A DNA stretch of 64,000 bases from Heligmosomoides polygyrus polygyrus. Taxonomy: Eukaryota > Nematoda > Chromadorea > Rhabditida > Heligmosomidae. Of this stretch, positions 1 through 11,879 are shown piece after piece (positions within the stretch are counted from its first letter, which is position 1; the number at the start of each line of letters is the position of its first letter). Below the pieces are notes generated by a model. That model was given only the letters and a program-made list of their open reading frames with translations. It made no database searches and was not told where the DNA came from. A program made the position numbers and the translations under genes. The stretch is taken from the NCBI GenBank assembly GCA_947396885.1, contig OX377204.1, positions 39,827,975 to 39,891,974 of the forward strand. Direction: 5' to 3'.

Positions 1-955
1 AACGTCGGCGAAGCTCGGAACTCCGGAGGCCTTCTCTCACTTGCGTGACTCGTGTCACTCCGAGCATCGCCCTCTCGATTCCACGCTGATCGCGTGTTCA
101 TCCTGCTTTCGTATAGCCCAGGTCTCTGAGGCGCATGGTAGGGCAGGAAGAACAGTGGAGTCGAATAGGTGGGCACGGACGTTCTTCGTCTTCTTCGCGA
201 CTTCTTCGACGTTCTTGAAAGCTCCCAAGCCGCACGTTTCCTCCTTCCTCCTGCTCTGCTCCGGCGCTAGGTCGTTGGCCATATTGACTTAGCGACCCAG
301 ACACACGTATCTGGAGCATTCGGAGATGTTCGTTGCGTTGAGCGAGAATGGGGCATCAGAAACTTGTCCGTCCATCGTCTTCGTAAGATTCAGCTGCTGT
401 CCAACGTTCCCAGATAAACGATCGAAGTCGGCCAGCATTCGCTCCGCCTGGCTGATGCTCGGTGGTATGAGCACGATGTCGTCAGCAAGCGAGGATGGTG
501 CAGTTCCCGGCCGTCGACCTTCACTCCCATCTCATCTCATCCTAATTCGCGCATGACGTTTTCGAGGATGGCGCTGAAGAGCTTCGGGGATATGGTATCC
601 TCTTGCCGAACTCCTCTCTTCACGTCGATGACGACGTCGTTGTAGAATGGTGAGATCTTGGTCGTGAATCCACTGTACAGCTCCCGAAGGACTCTGATGT
701 ACTGGGTAGGAACCTCTGAGTGACCAGGGCGTCGATAACCGCTTCAGTTTCGACGGAGTCAAATGCCTTCTTCAGGTCGATGAACGTAAAGCAAAGCGGC
801 AGCTTGTACTCCCGCGACGCTTCGATGCGCTTCGTAATGGTGTGTATGTGATCGATCGTGCTGAATGCTCTCCGAAATCCTGCTTGTTGGCATGGCTGTC
901 CTTCGTCCAGCGTTCTGCTAATCCTATTCAGGATCACACGAGGAACAATTTGTAG
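1..955 (-). pseudogene. RTE-type non-LTR retrotransposon fragment (reverse transcriptase and C-terminal region)
   Basis: Read on the minus strand, this is the 3' half of an RTE-clade ORF, whose product nicks DNA and reverse-transcribes its own RNA into the break. About 620-870 encodes the palm start with FIDLKKAFDSVE. About 540-650 encodes a GVRQ..TISPKLFSA block in another frame. 290-480 holds ADDIVLI followed by an SQAERMLADFDRL region, and 55-282 encodes the C-terminal MANDLAPE...SETWAIRKQDEH segment. The blocks are in the right order but change frame at least three times. One shift falls just before the catalytic ADD motif, so the copy is dead. Sequence homology stops at about 955, exactly where the large inverted repeat begins. 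The endonuclease part is missing. Confidence 0.85.
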
Positions 956-2045
956 GGACCGTCGAGTAGAGTTCAAAAATCCAAGTACTTTTTACTGCGC
1001 CCCAAACTTGACCTACTTACAGTAATTTTCTTAATATAGATGTTGAAAGCGATTCCCCCTAATTTCCGCAGAATATGTTGATCCGTGTTCAAAATAAACG
1101 ACATATTCGGAATCCTCATTGAATGGTCTTTTCAAAAATATGTGAAATAATTAGTGTTTGAGAAATGTCTTCGTTGATCTTGATATTGCCCATTGCAGCA
1201 GACTTCTTGGCTCGCCTGATATAATTACGCCCACAAGATACGTTTGTCTAATTATCTGAACGCTCCATCAATAATTTTTTAGGAGATCTCAGTTTTCTCA
1301 ACAGTTTTGGTAGATTTAACTTCTGCACGCCGCTGCGACCTATTTGAATGTCAACACTGCAGAATTCGGCAGGAACCAGCACCTTCTACAATTACACGTA
1401 AAGAGCGATCTCATCGAATTCATCCTCTTTTCACAGTTATCGAGACCCCCTTATAAATTTATTTTTATGATATTCGAAGTAGATTAGCTCTTCTTAATTG
1501 TGATGGAAAAATAGAACTTAAAAAAGAAAGACTATTCTAGCCACTGGTAACAAACTCACCTGTTTCGCTTGCCTCATTGGATTTTTTTTCAGTTTTGAAG
1601 CATCTGGAACTGTTTTGCAAAACAACTAGAAGAGGCGAACTTTGCCCGGTGAGCATCCTGATTCACATCATTTGACCTGTGGATGGTATGTACCCAATGA
1701 ACAAAAATTTCTCTATGTTTTCTCTCCTTACTCCGTTTGCTTTAAACCGAAAAATGAACACGGTAATGTTTTTAATCAGAGAGGTTTTCCGTTAATGAAG
1801 TATAGTGCCTATTGAAGTGTTCAAGATTTTGCCCTTCCGTCTACCGCAGGGCCGGCCGGGAGTTGCAGGTCGGTCTGAGCGCGACGCTCCTCAGTCGGAT
1901 AGCAAACCAGGCCTTAGAGCCAGCGGTACTGCGCCATTGTTGCTCAGCAATGAAATAGTATGGAGCCAGGATCGATCTGTTAATATATACTAATATAATA
2001 TATGCTGCTATCTTTACATTTCTCTCGCAATTATTGGCCTTCATA
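956..2045 (+). repeat. Left arm of large inverted repeat (pairs with 14165-15297)
   Basis: This stretch reappears inverted at 14165-15297 with moderate divergence. The ends match base for base at the outside: GGACCGTCGAGTAGAGTTC on the left mirrors its complement ending at 15297. Recognisable shared blocks include the AACACGGATCAACATATTCTGC block (about 1070-1100 versus 15165-15190) and the GGATCGATCT..TAATATATGCTGC block near 1970-2005. Similarity resumes at 4286-4780 after a 2.2-kb insertion. No convincing coding region is visible. It is most likely a long TIR of an old DNA element, but no clear target duplication was found. Confidence 0.75.
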
Positions 2046-4287
2046 CGAGGGAGATCATTGAACGTCCCGTGGCAATTTTCAAAGTGACCTATTCAGGGTA
2101 GGTAGGGGGACCCTGAGAAGCACCATAGTGGTTTTCAAATTTCCTGGGAACATCTGGGTAGGTCAAAAATTGCAAAAAAAACGTATCACTTCAGTGCGGG
2201 CCGATAAAGCAAAACAGACGTCTGGAACTGCCATGTCGTGATTAGAATATGATCTGCAAAGGTTTGGGGCGGGAACTGAGCGTTGGAATTACAGCGAACT
2301 AAAAATTTGCTAGCGAGCAATACAGTAACCAAAGCGGGGCGTTGAGGTACGCCGCCCACAATGCATGTGGCAGCGACTGGATGGCTGAGGTATGGGGGCG
2401 AACTTGCAGGAAGAAGGTCATGGATTCGGAACCGAGGGGCAGGATTCTGCATTGCTGTGCTTGCTCAGTGCTCCTTTTGCCGTTGTAAAGCGTATCTTGA
2501 ACACTGTGTTATACCATACTGACGTTATAACCATATTTTAATCCGTATGAAACGATTTAGTAACGATGCTATTTTCCCAACCACTCCCTGATAATCGAAG
2601 GTGTAGAGACTTGCACTCCCGCGACTCTGGAGATCGAAGGCAATTTGCACTCATACTTCGTCTTGTCGGCCAAATGAGGTACTGTTCACAAATCGGATTA
2701 ACGCTTTCACGTGATCGCGTGATCCCGCATATGTGAACAGGGTTATCAATGCCATTACGTAGAACCTCTTTCTTCAGCTATGCGATCAGCTTGCTTTCCG
2801 ATCTACTTTAAGATGGAAAGTAAGGCACAAAAAATAGATAATCTAGAAAAAGGGATGGCACATTCGTGGTCGGGAGCTTAAATAGTTTCCATAGGCGAGG
2901 AAAGGTCGAAATCAGTGATCATGACCCCGTCATCCTTACTCACCACACCCATAGTAACCTACCCTGGTCGGCCGAATTTTCAAAAATGGATACAGTATTC
3001 GTGCTCAACACCCAAAATAACTGTACTGGGCTATGTTTGGGCTAAAAAATTTTCTCGAACTCTCCTCGACTTTTGGAGTCATGATGATATGTACAATCTT
3101 AAATGACCTCAGAAATTAACCTGCAAAAGCGATTGAGCTTTAACTATAGTTATGCGTTAGAAATCTGATAATTAATTAAGTTTCCTCAAGGAGTCTGGAG
3201 GGTACATTCAAGTGAATCATTCACTGCAGGCTGGGCAGAGACTGGGAGGGCGTGTGGATAGCGATGCAGAGTTACAGAAGAAGGGTATAAAGTTCGAATC
3301 CGGGAGAGGGGTTTGCGGATTGCCTTCCGTTTTCGTCGATGCAGAAGACCTCGGCCGGACGCCGTTTTCATCTTCCAACTCTTTTTTGAGCTCTTGTCGG
3401 ATACGGAAAGACAGATTTTCGTTACATTGAGCTACTTCGTGTTCCCAGAAAACCATGCTTATCTCGCTGGGAAAGCTCATGCTAGTTTTTACAACGTTAT
3501 TATCCTTTTGTAATGTTCTCTACTTGTTTTGAAAATGTTTCTCATTTTAACCTCATTTACGCATATAACCGAGATCTGTTGCTTCGTTCCATCTCCTGGA
3601 TGGCTGATCAGTCTTCGGGCTTCTATAGAGAACGCTCTTCTTGTAAATTTTACTATTTCTACCATATCTTAAAAATGTATAATTTATGATCTCGTAGTTT
3701 GGTCTTATTGCAGCCTACTTTTGCTCGGCCACTCTTTTATACCGATAGGTAGTGGGGCTGGGGTGGGGGAGGGGGGGGGGGGAGACACTGCAAATATAGG
3801 TACTTTAGTAAGCCTCATGACTTCTTAGGTAGAGAATAAAATTCCGTCAAGCATTGTCTTGAAGGTTAATTGGGGTGGTGTTCGCGAATCAGGCAAACGC
3901 TTTAGGGAGTGGGTGGGAGTACAAGTCTCTACACCTGCGATAGCATAGAGTGGTGGAGGAAAACAGCATCGTTGTTAAATCGTATGATACGGTTTGTAAT
4001 AAGGTTATACCCGCAGTATGGTACCCTACGGTGTTCAGTATACACTTTTCATCGGCAAAAGAGCAGTGAGCAAACTAATTAATTACCTTCTAATCACGAG
4101 ATTGCAGTTCCAGACGACTGTTTTGTTTTATCGGCCCGCACTGAAGTGATAGGTTTTTTGCAATTTTTGGCCTACCCAAATGTCCGCAGGAAATTTGAAA
4201 TCCACTGCGGTGCTTCTCATACGACCCCCTACAACACTGAATAGGTCACTTTGAAAATTGCCACTGGACATCCATTGACCTCCCTTG
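2046..4287. mobile_element. 2.2-kb TIR element inserted in the left arm of the large inverted repeat
   Basis: The two ends are inverted copies. About 2046-2240 plus 2450-2640 matches the complement of about 3840-4287, for example CAATTTTCAAAGTGACCTAT near 2072 against its complement near 4240. Its interruption of the longer repeat is shown by 2041 and 4288, which are joined in the inverted partner at about 14165. The left side is preceded by TA, and the right flank has TG where TA would be expected. A roughly 200-bp block (2240-2450) exists only in the left arm. No transposase ORF is seen, so it is non-autonomous. It contains a tRNA-related repeat at 3176-3800. Confidence 0.7.
3176..3800 (+). 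repeat. Dispersed tRNA-related repeat, copy A
   Basis: The blocks GTGGATAGCGATGC, then AGTTCGAATC, then a CGCCGTTTTC region, a TATAGAGAACGCTCTTCTT block and a run of G recur in the same order at 19800-20400, and inverted at about 21500-21790. The GTTCGAATC segment resembles a pol III box B, so a tRNA-derived SINE is plausible. The copies are old and diverged, and no target duplication was found. The G-rich run at about 3757-3783 lies in the 3' half. Confidence 0.55.
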
Positions 4288-4780
4288 TGAGTAAGACTAC
4301 GTCCCTCCCGGAGTCCAAATATTCTTTCAAACGCACAGCAGCAAAACAAATTCTTTGTACATAGATATTTAGGAGCTGCTTTTGTTTGTTACTTTTAGTG
4401 TTTGTTGCATTGCAGTTTTATTTCACTCCTGTCTTTTACAGAGCCCTTCAATAAATAAATTAATTAATTAATAGATACCGTTTCATCCAGTCCTAGGAAA
4501 ATGAGCCCTTTTCCCTTTAGTTTGTGGACCACCTTAAATTTGATCTAAACCAGTGCTTGCTCCTACTCCTCCTATCATAACCGCGAGTCCCCCAGGCGTA
4601 TTCATGCTTTCAATTGGAAAGCCGTTTTAGCGTACCAACACGCAAAACATAAATTTGCCCACAAGAAGGCACCCTTTTAGGTTCAAGACGTCTTCAAACA
4701 AAGCCAAGTTCGCTTTGAAACCGAACCAAGCTGCAAGCTAAAACTGAACCAAGCTGCACGCCTATACGTTTGTACTTAGT
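4286..4780 (+). repeat. Continuation of left inverted-repeat arm (pairs with about 13620-14165)
   Basis: Blocks here are the inverse of 13620-14165. Examples are AGTAAGACTAC.TCCCTCCCGG near 4290, the GTGTTTGTTGCATTGCAG block near 4400, TTCATGCTTTCAATTGGA near 4605 and AAGACGTCTTCAAAC near 4687. A short AATAAATTAATTAATTAAT run at 4450-4473 sits where the partner has a longer ATTT microsatellite. Together with 956-2045 this makes an arm of about 1.6 kb. Confidence 0.65.
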
Positions 4781-5073
4781 ACTACTGTATTGGATAAATT
4801 TCTTGTAGTATTTGTGTGTTGCACGATGTATTTTTTTTGGGTTTGTGTAAAACTGTTACTCTTCCTTTGTACAACAACTTCATCGTTGCAGGAATATGTA
4901 AATATTCGATTCTGCTGAGCTGAAGGCTAAGACTCATCCACTCGAACACTGCGACCATACAAGTGCCGCGTGCAGGCTGATTGCCTTGATCAGTTGTACC
5001 AGAGGATGTTAGGACATGCGGCCGTAAACGGTGAGGATACCATGTCCTGTATGTCGGACCGACCTCCGCCGTG

Positions 5074-5408
5074 TATAGGCCCATGCAGACTTCTGCGACA
5101 GCGCGGCGCGGCCATGATGAAGCATAGGGCCGCGACGGCCGCGGCGCGACACTGCGAAACGTGCCGCAGGGAAGGGGCATGCGCACTCTTGCGGCTGTCG
5201 CGGTGGCTATCGCAGGCGACGCCGCGCTGAGTGCCGCAGGCTGGAATGGTTCAAACCATTCCTGGCGGCGCGGCATCCACGGGACGTCGGTCCCGTGGCC
5301 TAAAACGGTGCTCTAACGTGCCCGCGCCGCGACCGCCGGATTTCGCGGAGGTAGCCGTCGCCCCACTTGCCGCACCGCGGTGTCGCAGAAGTGTGCATGG
5401 GCCTTATA
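5074..5408. mobile_element. GC-rich hairpin element (Tourist/PIF-Harbinger-like MITE), about 335 bp
   Basis: The ends are inverted: AGGCCCATGCAGACTTCTGC on the left matches GCAGAAGTGTGCATGGGCCT on the right, each flanked by TAT. The interior is very GC-rich and holds smaller palindromes, such as GGAATGGTTCAAACCATTCC and CCACGGGAC..GTCCCGTGG. The TIR beginning (A)GGCC and the 3-bp A/T target resemble PIF/Harbinger MITEs, but superfamily assignment is inference. Related copies are at 20421-20791 and 38757-38937. The long GC-rich reading frames across it are by-products of base composition. Confidence 0.65.
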
Positions 5409-5918
5409 GAGGCTCTGCTTCCAAAGTTCTTCTGCAGATGGGGATGGAACCATGCATTCGTAAAGTTCTGACGTTTCATCTAGATAGCTGTCATTGTGAT
5501 TTAATGTGCATTCGCGCTTTTTTAAATGCAAACAGACTGTCCAAGTTCGTCGCTCGAAGCCCAGCTCTGTAAAATAACTGTGCATGCTCACTCTGCGAAT
5601 AAATTCGCATCTAGCTGGCCGCTTTCGAATTCAACCGCTACAGTGAGCGCGCATATGTCCGAAACCAACGTGCGTCGCAATTCAACACGTCGCGTAGCAT
5701 CGCAAAATCTAAACTTTTCAGTGAAATACTGATTCTTGATAGCTGAGAGCTCGGCGACTGAAGTTTGACGTTCTGGTTGCGTTTCTGAGTGTGATCGTTT
5801 GAATATGAACAAACTGCTTAAACTTGTCCTTTGAAGCGCAACTTAGCGCATCTAATCACTGTGCGCGCCCATTCTGCGATCGAATTCACAGCCAGCTGGC
5901 CGGTCCAATTGATTCGCA

Positions 5919-6060
5919 CATAGGCCTAGTCATACCATCGCTCACCCCGAGCAAAGCCTAATGACAGGCTCCCATATCGACTCATCGCTTCGCGCGATCG
6001 ATATGGGGACTTATCATTAGACTTCGCTTTCGGTGAGCGATGCTATGACATAGGCCTTAC
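5919..6060. mobile_element. 140-bp hairpin MITE (GGCCTA...CATACCATCG ends)
   Basis: The ends ATAGGCCTAGTCATACCATC and GATGCTATGACATAGGCCT are complementary, and the arms continue to a centre containing TCATCGCTTCGCGCG. A second copy of the same family with the same centre is at 39113-39250. Two further blocks that start with GCGGACGCTCTGA and end with GACTCAGAGCATCCGC follow at 6060-6132 and may be another small hairpin. Confidence 0.6.
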
Positions 6061-6163
6061 GCGGACGCTCTGAATCATCGCCCCAGCTAATGGCTCGTGG
6101 ACAGGGCGGGACGATGACTCAGAGCATCCGCAGTCTCTCTCATATACCTTTGTCCTTGGGAAA

Positions 6164-6345
6164 AAATTTCGAATTTCGAATGATCGAATAATATTCGATT
6201 TTCAAATTTTCTAATTTCGAATGATCGAATAATATTCGATTTCCAAAATTTTGAACTTCGAATGATCGTATATTATTCGATTCTCAAAATTTCGAATATC
6301 GAATAATCGAATTTCGAATTGTCGAATATTCGAATAATCAAATGA
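6164..6345. repeat. AT-rich degenerate tandem repeat of TTCGAAT/ATCGAATAAT
   Basis: Three to four loose units of about 55 bp contain TTTCGAATGATCGAATAATA followed by TTCGATTTTCAAAATT. A matching inverted segment at 11495-11610 is followed by AAGGACAAAGG, the complement of CCTTTGTCCTT just left of this block. The two therefore form an inverted pair around the foldback element at 6689-10993. Confidence 0.7.
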
Positions 6346-6686
6346 ACACCTTACTTATTGTGGTCACCCAATGATTGACAGTTACTTATTTTTTCCGCTA
6401 CTCTTACGTTAAATCAGGGCTAACAGAGTGGAGTGTGCGAGTCCAGTGAGTGATAAGCGCTACTGAGGCTCAAGGTGACGAGCGAGGCGAAGGCGAGCTG
6501 AGGACCGAACCGCGGCTGTGGAAGTCGGTGTCCAGGCTCAGATGCCGTTCCTCAAGCCCCGCGAAGGCTGCTCCATCCATTTCCTTCACGACACCAAAAG
6601 ACGGTGACAAAGGTATAATGACAATACCCTTGCTTCCCTAAGAATTCGTGCCCCGAGAAGAAAGAAACACCCTGGATAGGCAGAGC
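6346..6686. other. Unassigned spacer
   Basis: This lies between the TTCGAAT block and the foldback element. No coding region or recognised repeat was seen. It is not mirrored on the right side of the foldback element (10996-11490), which is also unassigned. Confidence 0.4.
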
Positions 6687-6688
6687 TA

Positions 6689-8086
6689 CAGTACCGGACG
6701 CGTCTTTTGAATAGACGCCGAAAAAACCGCACTTTTGCGGTTTTTGCGTCTTTTTGTTATAACTCGCCAAAATGGCATTCATTTGAAAAAGCAAGAGTAT
6801 ATTTGAGCTCACGAGAACGAGCTCTATCGTTTGGTATATAAATTTTATATGAAAGATCAAAAACTGCCAAAATTGAAAACTTGCGCTCCATTGAGAAGGG
6901 CGGCAGCGGACGAGTTGTCGGCCGCAAGGCGTCGAAAGCCATTGCAGGCTCACAATTCCTCTAATTTGAGGTTTTTTGGGAAACGGTTGGTACCGTTCGA
7001 TTCGTCTCCTCGAGATCTACACAACCGTATATAAAACTTCGTCAAACCACACCATTTTCGCAGTGGGTGGTCAAAAATGTCTGGAGCTGACTTTTTGCTG
7101 TTGGAGAAGCTTATATTCCAGGGCTTGCATGTTCTCGGAGCATCTCAAGCATGGCATCAAGTGTTTTGTCATGCCAGCAATCCCCTCAGTGTGCGCCGTG
7201 AACAATGCATATAGGATCGAACCTATCAATCGAGGGGGTGGGAGACAGTTTGTAGAGTGAGCATTTAGGCAGTTTTATGGGAAATTCTCAGCCGCCCTAC
7301 TCAGGAATTGCTGCACTTTGTCCTGGCAAGACTTTGGAGTGCGCTGTGCACAATGTATATATTATCGAACCTATCAATCGACTCGGCGCGACAGCTCGCA
7401 AATTGCACCGCGGGCGTGTTCGGAGCGCGATAACTCTGTCAGCTTCCAATCGTTCTGGCCGGAACGTGTGTATTCCGTAGGCAGTAATATGCTCTAGTAA
7501 AGCGCCAAAGCACAGCAAATTATCTTACGAATTGGCAAGGTTACGGCGGTGCGAAAATGCATGTTGGTCATGTGTGACACGATTTTTTCAGAATTCGGTC
7601 GACCGCTACGGGTACACTAGGCGAGCTAACGGCATGCAAACTCGCGGACAAGCAAAGCACCGAAGGCACTTTACGACGATCTGCTCCTTACTCTGAAACT
7701 GCCTAAACTGCCTTAGCCCCATCTGCCATTTTAGAGCGGCGGACGCCAGCGGTGAAGCTTCTTCCGCCCTAACTCGCCCATATTCTAGTTTTCTAGCCCC
7801 AGCCAGGACACCATTGTGTTCAGCTCGAAAATCCCTATCGAACGGTGTCAATTGCGGCCAATTCTGAAAACATCGATTTTTTGACAGTTTCTCATCGAAG
7901 ACGGCTGTTAGGCCGCGCCAGAAGGTCTATGACGTCATCGAAAACCGATATTCCCGAAATTGGTCGAGTTTGGTATCGTTTCATAGAGCTTTCCGTGCTG
8001 AATTGAACGGTCTTACTGCGAGCAGCAAGAACTGTAATCTGGGCGAGTAAGAGCGCGGAGAACATCGACCGTTGTTGTGCTAAATT
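6689..8086 (+). repeat. Left long TIR of the foldback element
   Basis: This is the 1.4-kb arm whose complement is 9596-10993. It contains two diverged internal modules: the region around 7420-7650 (GCGCGATAACTCTGTCAGC ... GTGACACGATTTTTTCAG) is echoed at about 8100-8330. This suggests the arm grew by tandem duplication. Reading frames inside it are mirrored on the other arm and have no recognisable protein content. Confidence 0.8.
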
Positions 8087-8679
8087 AGACGCACAGGCGT
8101 GTTCTGAGCGCGATAATTCTGTCACTTTTGAATCTTTCGGGGGGCAGCAACTTGTGGATTTTGTAAGCAGGAGAAAGCTCAATAGATGCGCTGAAACACA
8201 GCAATGTAGCTCGTGAATGGACAAAGTTACGGCGGTGCGAGTATGCTGGTAAACTTGTGTGACACGATTTCTCAGTCGACCACTGTAGGAACACACGATC
8301 AGGTAGCGGCCTACGAATGCGAAGGCTATCAAATCAGCTAAGGTACTTCACGATGAAGTGCCCATAGCTCTTCAGCTGCCTAACCTGCCTTAGTCCCAGC
8401 TGCCATTTTAGAGCTGCGGAGGGCAGCAGTGAAGGTTCCTCCGCCCTTACACGCCCACATTTGAGTTTTATCACAAAAGATAGTACCGTTCTGTTCAGCT
8501 CGGAAAGCTCTATCGAACGGTACCAATCTCGTCCAAATGCGGGAAAAGTGATTTTTTGACAATTTCTCGTGAGGATGGCGGCGCTCGCTCTTCGCCGAGC
8601 CCGCCCGGACGACGACGTCATCGAAAGTAGACGATTTCGAAGATTGCCAAATGGTCTTGTCCAAACTTCGTTCAAATTC

Positions 8680-9040
8680 ATCTAGGGGGTTTTTTGGTGC
8701 GCTAATTACGAATCCGATGTCCGTTTTTGAAAATTCCGCCGATTTCGATAGGTTTTTCCTTCTGGATAACTGAGGGTGGTCGGGACAGGAACATCGATTT
8801 TGCTCAAAATTCCTCTAATGGTAGGGGTTATTCAGGGTGCCGAATATGATGCCGAAGTCCATTTGGTCGATTATGGCAGGAGACCACCCATACCGATAAC
8901 TGAGGATGGTCAGCGATCCTGACCCTACCAACCTCAAATGGCTGTAACATGCCAAAATTGGCGCAATTTTCAAAAACGGACATCGGATTCGTAATTAGCG
9001 CACCAAATAACCCCCTAGATGAATTTGAATGAAGTTTGGA
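8680..9040. repeat. Centre of the foldback: inverted copies of a dispersed ATTACGAATCCGATGTCC repeat
   Basis: The segment GCTAATTACGAATCCGATGT (about 8700) recurs inverted near 8990, followed outward by CCCCCTAGATGAATTTGAA. Related sequence (CACGAATCTGACATCCGTTTTC with a nearby TTATTTGG) occurs at 12485-12770, 20850-21120, 52740-52920 and 57100-57260. It is a family of unknown class, often paired head to head. Confidence 0.6.
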
Positions 9041-9595
9041 CAGGAGCATTTGGCATTTTCCGAAATCATCGACTTTCGATGACGTCATCATCCGGGCGGG
9101 CTCGGCGAAGAGCGAGAAAAAAATCAATTTTCCCGCAATTGGACGGTATTGGTACCGTTCGATAGAGCTTTCCGAGCTGAACAGAGTGGTACTATTGAGA
9201 GCGTCGAGAACTCGAATACGGGCAAGTAAGGGCGGAAGGAACTTCGCCGTCGCCCTCCGCTGCTCCAAAATGGCAGATTGTGCTAAAGCAGTTTAGGCAT
9301 CTAGAGAGCTGCGAGCATGGCATCGTAAAGTGCCTTCGATACTTTACTCGACTTCAAGTTTGCATGCCGTTAGTTCGCCTAGTGTACCCGTAGCGGTCGA
9401 CCGGATTCTGAAAAAATCGTGCCACACATGCCCAACTTGCATTTTCGCACCGCCGTAACCTTGCCCTTTCGTAAGATAATTTGCTATGCTTTGGCTCTTT
9501 ACTAGTGCATATTACTGCGTACGGAGTCCACGCGTGTCGGCCAGAAAGATTGGAAGCTGACAGAATTATCGCGCTCCGAACACGCCCGCGCGCGC

Positions 9596-10993
9596 AATTT
9601 AGCACAACAACGGTCGATGTTCTCCGCGCTCTTACTCGCCCAGATTACAGTTCTTGCTGCTCGCAGTAAGACCGTTCAATTCAGCACGGAAAGCTCTATG
9701 AAACGATACCAAACTCGACCAATTTCGGGAATATCGGTTTTCGATGACGTCATAGACCTTCTGGCGCGGCCTAACAGCCGTCTTCGATGAGAAACTGTCA
9801 AAAAATCGATGTTTTCAGAATTGGCCGCAATTGACACCGTTCGATAGGGCTTTTCGAGCTGAACACAATGGTGTCCTGGCTGGGGCTAGAAAACTAGAAT
9901 ATGGGCGAGTTAGGGCGGAAGAAGCTTCACCGCTGGCGTCCGCCGCTCTAAAATGGCAGATGGGGCTAAGGCAGTTTAGGCAGTTTCAGAGTAAGGAGCA
10001 GATCGTCGTAAAGTGCCTTCGGTGCTTTGCTTGTCCGCGAGTTTGCATGCCGTTAGCTCGCCTAGTGTACCCGTAGCGGTCGACCGAATTCTGAAAAAAT
10101 CGTGTCACACATGACCAACATGCATTTTCGCACCGCCGTAACCTTGCCAATTCGTAAGATAATTTGCTGTGCTTTGGCGCTTTACTAGAGCATATTACTG
10201 CCTACGGAATACACACGTTCCGGCCAGAACGATTGGAAGCTGACAGAGTTATCGCGCTCCGAACACGCCCGCGGTGCAATTTGCGAGCTGTCGCGCCGAG
10301 TCGATTGATAGGTTCGATAATATATACATTGTGCACAGCGCACTCCAAAGTCTTGCCAGGACAAAGTGCAGCAATTCCTGAGTAGGGCGGCTGAGAATTT
10401 CCCATAAAACTGCCTAAATGCTCACTCTACAAACTGTCTCCCACCCCCTCGATTGATAGGTTCGATCCTATATGCATTGTTCACGGCGCACACTGAGGGG
10501 ATTGCTGGCATGACAAAACACTTGATGCCATGCTTGAGATGCTCCGAGAACATGCAAGCCCTGGAATATAAGCTTCTCCAACAGCAAAAAGTCAGCTCCA
10601 GACATTTTTGACCACCCACTGCGAAAATGGTGTGGTTTGACGAAGTTTTATATACGGTTGTGTAGATCTCGAGGAGACGAATCGAACGGTACCAACCGTT
10701 TCCCAAAAAACCTCAAATTAGAGGAATTGTGAGCCTGCAATGGCTTTCGACGCCTTGCGGCCGACAACTCGTCCGCTGCCGCCCTTCTCAATGGAGCGCA
10801 AGTTTTCAATTTTGGCAGTTTTTGATCTTTCATATAAAATTTATATACCAAACGATAGAGCTCGTTCTCGTGAGCTCAAATATACTCTTGCTTTTTCAAA
10901 TGAATGCCATTTTGGCGAGTTATAACAAAAAGACGCAAAAACCGCAAAAGTGCGGTTTTTTCGGCGTCTATTCAAAAGACGCGTCCGGTACTG
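9596..10993 (-). repeat. Right long TIR of the foldback element
   Basis: Exact or near-exact reverse complement of 6689-8086. Matching breaks down at 9595/8087, where the two sides become roughly 80 percent alike by eye. Confidence 0.8.
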
Positions 10994-11489
10994 TAGATTG
11001 TTATACATCTTGCTCCATAAGTTACTGTCTCCTTAGGTTATACCGAAGCTTCTTGGTGGTAAAAGAAAGGCTAGCATGTACGAATCAATTGGAGCACTCT
11101 GGCACGCGACAGGGACGAATGGAGACGCTGCTGGCAGCAAAGCACGAAAACCGAACGCCCGACCTCCCACCCATGAAAGAATGCCTCTATCCACTGCGTT
11201 CCGAGCCACTTGGCGGTCGTACAAGACCCACGAATTCTACGAATTGTAACGGACTCCCTACTCCTTCTGTTTAACGACTTGGCAAAAATAAACCCATTTT
11301 TATACTAATTGAGAGGTGGGAATTCTCCCTATACGACTCGCTCTCCCCTTTCAGACATACGCTCAAGACCCTTGTCAGATTGCATACACACAATTAGGCC
11401 ACTTTGAATGACGCGCGAAACAAAACATAGTTCTTATCAAAAGGTCACAGTTCCCTGGTTTTCGAAGAAGAGTGCCATTAACTTGTTAA

Positions 11490-11612
11490 GAAATTGATAA
11501 AGAAATATTCGAAATTCGAAGCCTTCGAATATTCGAATAAACCAACATTCGAATATTGGACTTTCTCGAATAATCGAATATTCGAATATTCGAAATTCGA
11601 AAAGGACAAAGG
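11490..11612. repeat. AT-rich TTCGAAT/ATTCGAA repeat, right copy
   Basis: Many overlapping ATTCGAA and TTCGAATATTCGAA words. It is inverted relative to 6164-6345, including the flanking AAGGACAAAGG. Confidence 0.65.
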
Positions 11613-11879
11613 TTTACTCTCTCAGCGGATGAGAGGTCATTATTAAGAAAAAGGAATAAAAGAAAGCATTTCGCCTATAATCACGCTTTCGCATATTTTT
11701 CGCCAGTCGGCAAAAAACTGCGGCGTTCACTTCATGTGGTTCTCTTAAAAGCGGCTGGCCTATGTTTTACTGGCTACGTAGCCCGCTAGAGACTCCTATT
11801 GCCTTTGCGCGGACGCGGACTTATGACTCATCCGGCTGGCGGCCAGCTACGCGTCATTGGTCGGAGCGATGACTCACCA

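Larger units (their letters stand above)
6689..10993. mobile_element. 4.3-kb foldback DNA element with 1.4-kb near-identical terminal inverted repeats, TA-flanked
   Basis: Position n on the left mirrors 17682-n on the right. Arms 6689-8086 and 9596-10993 appear identical wherever I compared them. The termini are CAGTACCGGACGCGTC... and its complement, and each is bordered by TA (6687-6688 and 10994-10995), which is the Tc1/mariner-type target. Between the arms, 8087-9595 is a diverged inverted repeat rather than unique sequence. Dispersed relatives of arm sequence occur at 39290-39750 and weakly at 63650-63950. No transposase is visible, so it should be non-autonomous. High arm identity implies a recent origin or ongoing gene conversion. 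An assembly artefact is also possible. Confidence 0.8.

Noticed and set aside
4782..5572. Several GC-rich readings on both strands (up to 164 codons)
   Set aside because: They overlap the GC-rich hairpin 5074-5408. Complementary long frames are expected from its composition.
10729..11274. 181-codon plus-strand reading
   Set aside because: It starts inside the right arm of the foldback element and leaves it at 10993. The arm portion is mirrored at 6689-6953 with a different continuation.
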